From NCBI GenBank assembly GCA_015832175.1, contig WJXW01000012.1, positions 516,001 to 580,000 of the forward strand: a DNA stretch of 64,000 bases, in the 5' to 3' direction. The stretch is from Paraphaeosphaeria minitans (lineage: Eukaryota > Ascomycota > Dothideomycetes > Pleosporales > Didymosphaeriaceae). Both the position numbers and the translations under genes were made by a program. This document shows positions 33,306 through 43,804 of the stretch, piece by piece. Each line of letters begins with the position of its first letter. Positions within the stretch are counted from its first letter, which is position 1. The notes below the pieces were generated by a model. The model saw nothing but the letters and a program-made list of their open reading frames with translations. It was not told the DNA's origin and searched no databases.

Positions 33306-34562
33306 TCAAGACACCGTCTTCTTGGGCGTGGCGCGCTTGGGCGTGCTCTTCTTCGCCGGCGTCGTCTTCTTCTTGGGTGCTGCCTTGGTCGCCGCCTTCT
33401 TCGCCGCGGGTGCCTTCTTGGCAGGTGCAGCCGCTTTGGTCTTGGTCACACGGCCCGACTTGGTCTTGCTCAGGACCGCGAAGTCGTCCTTGGGAACAGC
33501 AGGTGCCTCGGCCGCCTTGCGGGGCTTACTGGCGTTGGCCTTGGGCTTCGTTTCCTTCTTGGGAGCAGCCGCCTTCTTGGTAGCCGTCTTCGTCTCCTTC
33601 TTGGGGGCAGCGACCTTGGTAGTCTTCTTTGCGGCGGGTGCCTTTTCCTTCTGCCGTACCTGTTAGTGGGTGTTGATCCGAGGGCAACGAGTCCACCCAG
33701 GACGTGGCATAACAACTTACGGTGGCAGTGGCTTTCTTGGCCTTGGGGGCGGCCGTCTTTTTCTCAGCCTTGGGTTCGGCCTTCTCCTTCTTCGCAGCGG
33801 CAGGCTTGGCCTCCTTTGCGTCCTTCTTGGCAAGCTTTATGCTGCCGGACTTCTGGCCTGAGACCATGTCAGTAAGACTGCTTGTTGAATTCGCCGCATC
33901 GAGCGCGTGCACGGCGCGCTCTCAAGTAGACGCCGATAGGGGAACCATGACGGTTGACACTTACCCTTGGGGAAGCTGAAGTCTCCGCTATCGAGACCCT
34001 TGCGGATGGCGGCGTTGAAGCGGCTCTTGAACATGGCGTCACTGGGGTTGCCCAGGCTGTTGTTGGCCTTTATGTACTTCTGGATAGCTTGACGGCTGCA
34101 GGACACAAGAGTCAGCGTGTTGTTCTCCCGCAACATGACAGAGACTAGACGCAACACTTGGCGCCGACAGCACAGTGAGCTCCAGGGCGGCGACGTACCT
34201 TGATCCATTGCGTTCCTTGAGCTGTAGTGTGCAGATAACGCGTCAGTGAACATGCTCTTCAAGTTTGGGAGTGTAAGGGGCATTTGTTGTGGCCTGCGAC
34301 CACACGGCGCGTCGAAGCGTCCAAGTCGGGTGCGGGGAACGCAATGCGCCGGGGAACGCAGACTTACGGTGATGATAGCATCTTTGACCATATCTGTGAT
34401 AACAGGTCAGCAGACGCTCGCGAACCGATAGGACCAGAGCGCCCGGCGGGCGACAGCGTGGTGCTGCGCAACGGCGCGTCACGTACCGATGTAAGAGCCA
34501 TGTGCCGGGGCGGCGGCAGCGGCCTTCTTGGTGGAAGCGGTAGTAGACTTCTTGGGAGGCAT
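33306..34562 (-). CDS. Linker histone H1
   Basis: H1 binds linker DNA between nucleosomes. Six exons close in frame: 34487-34562, 34368-34393, 34199-34221, 33965-34095, 33721-33857 and 33306-33659, about 248 aa (245 if the last acceptor is the AG nine bases downstream). Exons 2 and 3 are only 26 and 23 nt. The globular winged-helix domain is at about residues 20-90: GSYIDMVKDAIITLKERNGS, SRQAIQKYIKANNS, then MFKSRFNAAIRKGLDSGDF. The tail is Lys/Ala/Pro-rich with repeated PKK and AAKK units and the motif GRVTKTKA, as expected for H1. The start matches MPPKKSTTAS, a standard fungal H1 N-terminus. No other H1-like gene is in the window. Confidence 0.95.
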
Positions 34563-36163
34563 TGTTGGTGATGGTAGTATGATGTTGTAGACGAATTCTC
34601 GACGATTGGAACGAAGGGCGGATCGTGCGATTCGACGTGATGGTGGTGGAGTGAGAAGCTCGGAGGGATGGGATAGCGGCGCAGGCAGCGCGGAGCGGGG
34701 AGGCGTGGCCCTTATATACGTCGCTTAGCCAGCAGGTGCACTTCCAGATCAACACCCCATTCCGCATTAGGAAGGATTAAACTCGTTTCATGCCAGAAGA
34801 CAGAAGTGATCCAGAGTTCAATTGATGCGAAGACTAGGCGTAGAATCCGCCGCCCAGATTCGCGGCGCGCCTGTACCAAGCGTTACGGTTGGGTCTGGGA
34901 AGCTCGCTGTTCGTGGAGCCCGACCCTCTCCTCGCCATCTCGCCCTCCTACCTACCTACTTCATCCTGGCTGATGCTCTCCGCATGCGACCAACGCATGG
35001 CGCAGCCTTTCTCCACAGATGCCTGATGGGAAGCGCTCTTCTTTCTTTGCTCCGCCCTCCTCCTTACCCTGAAGTCCTACTGTTGCCTGTCAAAGTCCAC
35101 TCTTGACCCTGTGTTGTGATTGTCGCGTCTGCGATGCCAACGCGCCACTTCTGCCCACCACGATGATGTTCCGATTGCGCCTCAGCGCTGCTCTGTCGCG
35201 TGCTTTCTTCTTGTTGTTGTTGTTGTAGAAGCTTATCCATCTATCTATGCTTCCCTTTCTCGTCAACAGTTTCTCCTCATGCCTCACCATACCAAAGGCC
35301 TTGAAGTCGCCCATGTCTACGCACGTCAGCTGAGCGACCATGTGTCACGCGCTCCGTCTATCGCTGCCTTCCACGTCTACATGCACTCCGTCGGTTTCCT
35401 CCATGCCACGTCACGAGATATCCATCGCCATTCGTCTCTGGGTTCCGCCGTTCCATCTTTCTTCTACGCGCGCCATCGTACGGTAGTCCACTGTGGCTGA
35501 TACAAAAATGGGAAATGTAGCCGCGTACCCATCCTGTATGAACTCACTCCATTACACATTGGTAAACTTATCACGTAATAGGTTGGCCTATATGTTCATA
35601 GGAGGATTACAGTAGGATCCGCCTCTCATGTTCTCATACTTATTCTCGGCCATCGTGGTCCGATCTCTACCGCCACCAGTTGACAGCTTGCCCCTCACCG
35701 GAGCCTGACACCAGGCCGCCTTGAGAACCCCCATGAAGCTTGCACAGAGCCATTCACCATAGACAAAGAGGAGTACGGCCTCGATTCTTGATGACGCTTT
35801 CATTTGATTGATTAACATTACACGGTCGTCCAAGTTGGAGTTGGAATTGGTGACGGATGTGCTGTGGGCATGTGCTGCACAAAGACCACGGACAACCAGA
35901 GAACCATGAAACGCAGGCAGTTCTCGTACACAGCATACAGCGACTAAACAATTTGCCGTCGAAAATAATGCAATGCCATCCAATAATTTCGTGTACCAGA
36001 TTATGCATCGTTGGCCTAAGAGAGCCTGACCGAAAACTCCATCGCTATGCATGCCGAAAACAGCTTCGAGAACCTCCACCGGGGCAAGTGGACCAGACAA
36101 TTTCTGGTGATGTCGCGCAAGAGAGAGAAATAGGTCGTTAGTGAAGAAAGGGGTATCGCATGA
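34563..36163. other. Spacer between histone H1 promoter and TAF1 3' end
   Basis: About 1.6 kb. The part near 34563 should be the H1 promoter. A short TTGTTGTTG run lies near 35211-35228. A 170-codon minus-strand open frame at 35588-36100 shows no recognisable domain and is not called as a gene. Confidence 0.5.
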
Positions 36164-39100
36164 TTAGAAGGGCGAGCCAGCGCCAGGAAGAAGCGGTCCT
36201 GGTGTCGAAGCGATGGGAGTGCCGGCTGACGTAACGGGACTCGCAGCGCCAGCGTCCCGGAAAGTATCGCTCTGCTTCTTCGAGCCGTTGAGCAGCGGGC
36301 AAAGCCTATTGGATCTCTGTAAGCAGGTGTTCAGTCGTAGAGCAAGAAGATACAAAGGAGATATACATGTTTAGTAGAGGGGGAGGGCAAAAGAAACGGT
36401 CTTTGCGCACTTTTTGTTGGTCTTGATGTGCCCCACTTCGCCGCAGTTTGCACACTTTCGAGGAGTAGAGCTGCTCTTGCCGTTGGAAGGAGCGATGCCC
36501 TTTGCCTTTTCGCGACCTTCGCGGCGCTCGATGTTTCGTTGCAGGCGTGCCATTTCCGCCTTTAGTTTCAACATCTGTTGATGGTCGAACTCGGCATTAC
36601 CGGTTGGTTTGATATCATCGATGTTCATGCTCAGCAATCGCTGCTGTTTTTTACGCTTCATGTATAGTTTGATGACTTCGGGATCTGTGACGATCTGCAC
36701 CTTCTCTTCAAGTTCATCGTAGCGGTTCCGAAACTTGCGGACAATGCGCAGCTTCTTGCCACCCTCGGCACCTGCACTGTTACGACTAAATTGACTCATA
36801 GTCTCATCTTCGCCTCGCAGGCCCGGGTATGGGGTCGAGACCTCCGAACGTCCACGGACTGCATTAGGTTGCGACATTGCCTCGACATCTAGATCTTCGT
36901 CGGAAGGTATCGCCGAAGAGAGAAGGCTGTCCTTCTGCTTGTTCCAGATACGCTTGATGGCGTCCTCGTACTGCTGCTGTTGTTTCTGGACGTTGTAGCT
37001 GTGACCGCCATTGTCCTTCTTGTTCCGAGCATCAATCTTGTCCGCTGTGCTCTCGCCAATGTCCCTGAAGCCACCTTTCATCGAGGTCTTGATGAAGCTA
37101 AAGCCCTCGTTGCGGCCGGTGGGGTCTCCCTCTCCATGCAATGTAAGCATCGCCTTTCCAGTGCAGGCATTGAGGAAGTTCTTCGTAGTGTGCCAAGGAG
37201 CCAATTTGAGTTCGAGGGACTCGTTGGTCTCATTGTCCTCATCATCTTGGATGTCGCTAGTCTTAATACCGGCGTCCTGGAGCTGCTTGTCACCCGCATG
37301 CATAGAATCGATCAGGCAGATGTCCTCGGGTTTTATCCACGTGCGCAGAGTGGGCTCATCCGGAATAGTCTCGCCGGCAACGGGCTCCCAGGTGCCCAGG
37401 TTCTTATCATACTTCATAATCTCCCTCATCCTAGACCGGTTCTGCGCAATCTCTGTACCAGGAAGGTGGTGCTTGATCATCTCGTTGCTCACCCAAGGCT
37501 GACGATGGTTGTTCTGCCGACCTCGTCGATATAATCGGAAGGCGAGCATCTTCAAGCGCTTCTTGGATGCCTCAGTGACCTTACGCGCGTGCGTGCCAGG
37601 CACTTCCGTGTAAGGAAACTCCTGGCCGACGACGACAAGGTTATCGATGTTTCGTATGTAGTACTTCGATCCATGAATGCCAGTGTGGCTCCTGCTAACG
37701 AGGAAGTCGGTCTTCTCTACGTTGTGCTGGAAGATCGGGGCGCGGTACATAGCGTTCTGAAGAGTCAACCACTCCTCACCAGGCTCAATGGGTCCAAACA
37801 TAGCGAAAGGACTCTTGTCGTGCGGCAACAGGATCTGCGTCTCTCCAATCGCAGGCTTAGGCCGATTGTTGTCCTCGGCCGTCCTGCGACGGTAGTAGTT
37901 GAACACCTTGACACCCATGCCGAAGTTCGAAAGTGTGGTAGGATACTCTTCAGAGTATTCTGCAAGGAGGAGGTCCGCATTGTCTCCCACATTCAGGTCT
38001 TCGGCAACGGCGAATGCCTCCGATGGCTTCTGGTGACGCTTGTTCTTCCTCTTGACACTCTTGAGCGGGGAAATAATGGCACGCTCGCCAGGCTTGAAGG
38101 AGACGGTTGGGCGATGGAAGGATCGCAATTCGCGATCGGAGAGGCTGACCTTGTAGAACGGGTATTGCAACTTCAAGGCGGGAAGACTATGGTCGATGGT
38201 AGAGTTACCGATGGTGCCGCGGACCTTCTGCTGGCTGCTCTCCTTAAGAGCGTCGTAGTGCTCATCATTGGAGATGTTGAAGCGCTTGAGCATAGGCATG
38301 CCGCGATGATCGCGCTTGAGACCGACACCGATCGTACGGGGTTTCTGCTCCTCTACAGCAGGTTGCTGCACGTCGAGTAGTAGCTGGGGATCGTTCATGT
38401 CCAAGATGATCTTCTTCGCAAGCTTTGCGGTGACCAGCTCGGGATCGTCCCACGAGGGAAGACTCATGTGGTCGTACACGGAGAACGTGACAAGACTATC
38501 GCTGTCACCCAATCGGCGCCGCTTGGGGACGCTGTTGATACTGACGAGCTCAGGCGTCTTAGCTCCCTCTGAGTCCGACAATGTAGCGACGCTCTCCGAG
38601 TCGATGTTCCAGTCCTCACAGGCAACCTCGAGGTCGCCCCAAGTAACATTTCCGATCATCTCATGGTCATTAGTGGCTTCCCACACATCCAGGTCCATCT
38701 CGTCGCTGCTCTGGTCCTCCTTCTCCACGCGCTGCTGGATGTGAATAATACCGCCCTCTTCCTCTTCGTCCGCTCGGGCTTGCTTGGCAGTGCTAGTTGA
38801 CATCAATCGGAAGCTCTTCTCCTGGTCAGGAGCGATATCTAAGTTGATCTTCGTACCGAATGCGAGCGGCTTGGGAGCCTTGGCGGGCTCCTGAGGTTTG
38901 AAGTAGGCGCGCTTGCGGGTGATCAAGCTGGCAAAGCGAAGCGGCTTTCCTTTCTCGAAGTCAGGGTACAGCTGGCGGAAAAGTTCCTCATCCGAAGTCG
39001 GAGCAAGAGGAATACGGTCGCCCTTAGGACGGTTCGCCTCGGCGAACAAACGCCTCTGCTCAACCCAGTCTGGATCCTCATCGTCATCGTCTGCAGCGAC

Positions 39101-39517
39101 GTTGCTGGTAGCGGTCACAGCCTGCGCAGCGCCATCCGCCAGCACTATTGGGACTGATGCCTGCGCCTCATTATCTTGGGAACGTTCTGCCACAGGGCTG
39201 CCCGCATCTTCATTGAATAGAGCATCGATATCTTCATCTTCCTCCATGTCGTCTTCATCTTGGATGGTAGTACCGCTGTGCTGGTGTGTATCGCCCTGCG
39301 CATTCTCGTCCTCATCCTGATCGCTCGCCAGGTCGTCGTCTCCTATGTCTTCATAGTCCACGGCATCTTCCGCTTTCTCTCCACCCCCAATCTCTGTATT
39401 CGCGAGGTTTGCCCAGAATTCAGGATTCGCATTCGCCTCCGCGAATACTTTGGTCATGTCATCATCTTCGGCCGTGGGATCGACGGCGCCCTCGGCGGCG
39501 AGGTCCTCCAAATCCAT
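36164..39517 (-). CDS. TAF1: TFIID subunit TAF1 (fungal 111-kDa type)
   Basis: TAF1 is the scaffold subunit of general transcription factor TFIID. Two exons, 36411-39517 and 36164-36305, give 1082 aa. The N-terminus has an acidic TAND-like segment (NPEFWANLAN, then Asp/Glu runs). The central region matches the DUF3591 domain that binds TAF7: SLPALKLQYPFYKVSLSDRE, FGPIEPGEEWLTLQNAMYRA, FLVSRSHTGIHGSKYYIRNI, VSNEMIKHHLPG, and GEGDPTGRNEGFSFIKTSMK. The C-terminus carries a CX2CX4H zinc knuckle (CANCGEVGHIKTNK) completed across the last intron by KLCPLLNG, as in other fungal TAF1 proteins; this justifies the acceptor at 36305/36306. There is no bromodomain, as usual in fungi. Intron retention would give a different tail that also supplies a cysteine. 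Confidence 0.93.
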
Positions 39518-40154
39518 GTTGGAGGCACGCAGTTATTCTGCCGCAAAGTCGGGTTGAAGATAAGGCCCGAGGCACAGCGCGTTTGCGGTCGTTTGCGGCG
39601 CCGGTTGAAGGTGCTGCGCGATGGCAGAGGCGCATTCAACGAGCGCGACCCGTCTTTGCGCGCGCGGTAGTTTCCTATCGTGGATATATTCTCGGAAGCG
39701 TAGAAATCGTTGGGAGATGCGATATATGCTGTTTTTCGTCGGCGCTGGTCGTCGTGGTCGAGTTGCCCGCAGGCGGCGTGGGGTGTTAAAGTGATGGAGC
39801 GCGATGCCAAGACAGAGCGCGCATATGGCCCGTGCGCAGCTATCCCTAGTTTAGCCCGTGCGGCAGGTGGTCACGTGTGCAAGTATCGCCGCGCGGCGTT
39901 CAGACGCTTCGCCTGGGAAGATGCTCAGGCGCGTATGTACGTATTTCACGATCGGTGAACCATATGACATGATCTGGTGGTTATACTGATGTTTCGTTCG
40001 CTTTGATGTGATACTATTCCATGCACATTGAAAATGAAACGGAAAAGCAAAGCTATACACATCTGCCGCTGCAGTATTCACTCCCAGAGTGGGGAAAAAC
40101 AGTCAGGGTCCGAATATCCAAAAGCGGATGCTTTACTACGCGCATACCAACGCT
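39518..40154. promoter_or_regulatory. TAF1 promoter region and TGS1 3' side
   Basis: Both flanking genes are on the minus strand. About 640 bp without recognised coding sequence; nothing specific is seen. Confidence 0.45.
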
Positions 40155-41128
40155 TCAAGCTGACGGACCTTCCAGCGAAGCACTCACGTCACCCTCCTGC
40201 TCTTCCGTCTCCTCTTCAAAGTTGAAGTCACCGAAGTACACACATAGCGCCTAGGTACCCATATCAGCGTCTCTGTAGCCCTCAAAACACGCAGCTCTCC
40301 TACCTTGCTTGCTCCAAGAATACAATAGTGCGCGACCTCCACCTTTCTACCTTCCGGCGCGTAACGTGCGATTTGATTGAGGTCAGAGTTGCGTGGAAGG
40401 TATAACACAATATGCTTGCTGAGCTTCGAGAACTTTCTGTAGAGTGTGTCGAGGCTGTATGGCTGCATTAGAGAGAGGTCAAACACGTTGTCTGCGTTGT
40501 ATTCCGTGCCTGGTCCGTATTAGTACAACACCCTCCTAGAAAACCTCCGAAGAAAACTTCACCTCCCCAGGGCGGACTGCCGAAAATGACAATGTTATTC
40601 TTGCCCACGAATCTCTTGATGATGTCGAAGCAATCGCCTGTGTGAAATACTATCTTCTTGGCGACACCATAGATCTCTGCGTTGTGTTTCGCGCACTTCA
40701 TCGTCTTGGGATCCTTCTCAACCGCGAAGACTTGCTCCCACCGCCCCGAACGTGCAAAGGCGATGGCATTCCCGCCTACGCCTGCGAAAGCATCGATGAT
40801 GATGGTCTTTTCTTTTGGAGCAGACTCGGCGATATGTGCCGCAATCTTACTGTAGGATTTTAATCACATGTAAAGTGTGGCATACGGATTGGACACAATG
40901 GACACCTACTTCGCGATAGGCTCAGGTGTCACGCCAAACCAGGCATCTTCTGTCATCCATACACCTTCATGGTACCTTTGCCAGATCTTGTGCCGTTGGA
41001 ACCAGTACCTGGAAGCGGGTTAGCTTAGGTGTTGAATGTGAGCAATGCTCTTACTTTCTGAGATGTTCTGGAAACTGGTCTACATCGAGCCACTGGTGGA
41101 TCCCCTGTTCGTCAGGTTTCTCGCCCAT
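40155..41128 (-). CDS. TGS1: Trimethylguanosine synthase Tgs1
   Basis: Tgs1 uses S-adenosylmethionine to hypermethylate the m7G caps of snRNAs and snoRNAs to m2,2,7G. Five exons (41055-41128, 40910-41008, 40563-40849, 40304-40509, 40155-40250) close in frame to 253 aa, the compact yeast-like length. The methyltransferase motifs are visible: IIIDAFAGVGGNAIAFA (motif I, residues about 74-90), FAVEKDP (acidic motif II), FHTGDCFDII, and the catalytic SPPWGG at about 149-154, which is created by splicing exon 3 to exon 4. VFDLSLMQPYSL and VLYLPRNSDLNQI follow as in the family. The N-terminal YWFQRHKIWQRYHEGVWMTE block is also characteristic. No exon is long, so the gene is visible only after joining. 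Confidence 0.94.
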
Positions 41129-41585
41129 TTTGGCTTGTGTGCTCCGATTCAGTATCTGTGTTGTGTTATGTCATTTCCAGATATTTAGGGCAAGTAGAAG
41201 CGATAGCTAGCAGACCCGACGTAGAGATCTGGTTCTGCTGAAAGCAGGCTAACCCTATTGAGCTAGCGCAACAGTCGCGCCTGCCTTCCAAGAGATCTGT
41301 CCAAGAGATCTGTCCACGAGATCTGTACACGCTGCGGAATGCTCATTTTCTGAGTCGACTTGAACAATTACATAGCTCCAGTATACATCGATTTCTCTCA
41401 AGTCTCGACCTGAATTATATTTTTCATATGCAGTTATGAAGCTCATCCAGAACCCACGTCAAGAAGACCACTGCGCCGATCATTAGGAGCTTGGACCATG
41501 GCCGCGGCTCTTTACACAAACCCCAAACGAGCCGCAACACCTGGCTTCAAACCTCGATACACATCAGACCGAACGACCACACATC
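41129..41585. promoter_or_regulatory. Divergent promoter region TGS1 / GRASP
   Basis: About 460 bp between divergent starts. It contains three near-tandem AGAGATCTGT(C/A)CA copies at about 41290-41331. No known factor site is assigned. Confidence 0.5.
41290..41331. repeat. Three tandem copies of AGAGATCTGTCCA
   Basis: The period is about 14 bases, with core AGATCTGT in each copy. The array sits in the shared TGS1/GRASP promoter. Confidence 0.7.
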
Positions 41586-43102
41586 ATGTCGACTATGTTT
41601 GGCGCCCTGAATCGCTTCATCTCGAGGCTGGATGCTGCGCCGGAGGACCAAAACTCCGCTACGCAGGGCGCGTATGGCTTCCAGGTGCTTAGGAACAAGA
41701 ATCCGGAGGTACCCCTAGACCCGTGGTTTGACTTCATTATTGGAATCAATGGGCGCACGCTCGTATGTGAATGCGGAAAAGAGAAGGCCTTGATTGAATG
41801 AATGGAAGAGCTGATGTGAACGCAGGACAACCCCGACCCGAATCTTTTCGCGACTGAGATCCGCAACTGCGCTGGCTCCCCAATAAGCTTGGGCGTCTTC
41901 AGTGCGAAGGTACGAAGCTTACGTTGTTCCCTTCCCATGTCTTCTCCTCTCGGCAGTCTCGCCCTATCTCTCCCTCACTCTCTTTCATCAAGCTTCCATT
42001 CAAGTCACATGTGATGATCCGATGCATTACCGTCACAGAATCATTCGTGGTGGATCGCAATGAAGATCGAACGTTTTCGCAGGAATGCCCTATCCCCAAC
42101 TTGTGCAGCATATACACGAACCTTTCAAGATCATTATGCACTTGCACGTTTGCATTCTTTGATTCAGCCTCAACTTCCCCATTCTCAAGATGACAAAACA
42201 CCATTTACAAGATACCTGTCACTACCAACACAGATTGTCATCTTCTACTTCCATCATCGCTGTCCCACAACTGACCCATCCCACAGGGCCAAAAGATCCG
42301 CGAAATCTACATGCCCATCCCAGCCGAAAACCCCACCCTCGGCCTCTCCCTTCAATGGACCCCCCTCTCCGTCACAGAAGACGTCTGGCACATCCTCGAC
42401 GTGGCGCCCAACTCGCCCGCCGACTCGGCCGGCCTCCTCCCCTACGGCGACTACGTCATCGGCAGCCCCGAGGGCCTCGTCCGCGGCGAGTCCGGCCTCG
42501 GCGAGCTCATCGAGGACTACGTCAACCGCCCGCTCCGGCTGTTCGTGTATAACCACGAGTACGGCGTCACGCGGCCCGTGACCATCACGCCGTCGCGCGG
42601 ATGGGGCGGCGAGGGCGCGCTGGGCTGCGTCCTAGGGTTCGGCGCGCTGCATCGCGTGCCTGCGGAGCTAGAGGAGCCGCCGCCCGCACCGGGAGAGACT
42701 TTCTTCTCCACGGGGAGCGCCTCGTTCGACGAGAAGCGTCCTCTTTCTTCATCCGGGAATCTGCCTCTTCCTCCGCCTCCTCAGGCCGGTGCTCCCGCAG
42801 AGCTCTTCGTCCCCGCGAACATGGCGCTGCCGTCCAAGTCGCCGCCGCCACAGGGCGTCGCCCCGAAGAGAGGGAAGCAGCGCGCGCACCACGCGCTCAG
42901 TCCGGCCGGGGGCGGCGGGCTGGACGACTACTTCAAGGAGGGCGAGCAGAAGAGCGCGGCGCAGGACTTTGCGCCCAAGCGGGAGGGCAGCGTGCCGCCG
43001 CCGCCGCCGCCCAAGGTGGGAGGCCCGCCGCGAGCAGGCCCCCCGAAGAGCGCGACGCCCGTGCAGAGCGACGAAGCTGCGGGCGCGGACGCGGACGCGT
43101 AA
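41586..43102 (+). CDS. GRH1: Golgi reassembly-stacking protein (GRASP/Grh1)
   Basis: GRASP proteins tether early secretory membranes and are needed for unconventional secretion. Exons 41586-41762, 41826-41909 and 42287-43102 give 358 aa. Two atypical PDZ domains are visible: PDZ1 around FGALNRFISRLD and GAYGFQVLRNKNPEVPLDPWFDFIIG, PDZ2 around NPTLGLSLQWTPLSVTEDVWHILDVA and SPADSAGLLPYGDYVIG. The conserved GALGCVLGFGALHRVP ends the GRASP region. The C-terminal third is Pro/Ala-rich and disordered (PPPPPPKVGGPP). The second intron is 377 bp, long for this genome. ATG 41595 (MFGALN) is an equally plausible start. Localisation to ER exit sites/Golgi is from the family. Confidence 0.93.
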
Positions 43103-43199
43103 CGAGCCTCTGGTCTTCTCTCCAACAACTTCGCTCGGAGCAAGAGTTGAAGCCCCCTCTTCGTCCCAGATGATCGAGTACGTAGCCTGAGCCACATCC

Positions 43200-43310
43200 T
43201 TCCATCCAATCCAATCCAATCCAATCCAATCAGTCAATTAGTCGATCAATCAGCCAGCCAGTCAATGAACCAATCCAATCAATCCAATCAATCCAATCAA
43301 TCCACCTCTT
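43200..43310. repeat. AATCC/AATCA pentanucleotide repeats
   Basis: Two clusters of CCAATCCAAT units lie just 3' of the GRASP gene, separated by GTCAATTAGTCGATCAATCAG. Confidence 0.8.
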
Positions 43311-43339
43311 TCTCCTTCTCTCTTCCCCCCCAAACCCCC

Positions 43340-43804
43340 TCAAAACTCCTCCCGAAATCTACTCCTCCGCCTCTCCTCCCTCCCCGCCCGCACCAAATCC
43401 ATATCCTCCACCGCAGCCCGCGCCCCAATCCCCACGCACCCAAAGCTCAGCTCGCTGCTCCCCGTATCCGCCCGCCGGCTCTGCGGCCTCGTCTGCCGCG
43501 GCGCCAGACCGCCCCTCTTCCCCGCGAAGCTTTCCCCGCTGCTCCCTGTGTCGGCGTTCTGGTCCCGGTCCCTGTCCCGATTCCGGGTCTGGTTCTGGTT
43601 CCAATTCCGGTTCCGGTCCGGGCCGTGGGTGTAGGTGTAGGAGGTGGGACTCTGGATGGGGCTCTGCGGACGCCACGTCTTGCGCTCGCCGCCGAGGTTC
43701 TCGAAGCTGCTCGTCGAAGCCGAGGGCGACGTCGTGGGCGAGGCGGGCGGGGAGATTGTGAGTTTGGTTTTGAGCTTCGTGGTAAGGCTGCGGAGGAGTG
43801 GCAT
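43340..43804 (-). CDS. Small hypothetical disordered protein
   Basis: This single-exon frame encodes 154 aa, read towards the GRASP 3' end. The N-terminus MPLLRSLTTKLKTKLTI is amphipathic and basic. A segment ERKTWRPQSPIQSPTSYTY looks like a short conserved linear motif, followed by an Arg/Asn/Asp-rich low-complexity run and two related elements, ADTGSSGESF and ADTGSSELSF. No domain is recognised. The two spaced, similar ADTGSS motifs and the ordered N-terminus favour a genuine gene, but the low-complexity middle and lack of introns leave real doubt. Confidence 0.5.
   Translation of the reverse strand: MPLLRSLTTKLKTKLTISPPASPTTSPSASTSSFENLGGERKTWRPQSPIQSPTSYTYTHGPDRNRNWNQNQTRNRDRDRDQNADTGSSGESFAGKRGGLAPRQTRPQSRRADTGSSELSFGCVGIGARAAVEDMDLVRAGREERRRSRFREEF

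Noticed and set aside
35588..36100. 170-codon minus-strand open frame downstream of TAF1
   Set aside because: No recognisable domain and no supporting introns; composition like spacer.
28000..43000. Possible functional cluster of chromatin or trafficking genes
   Set aside because: The genes belong to unrelated housekeeping complexes and have separate promoters; adjacency alone does not support a cluster.
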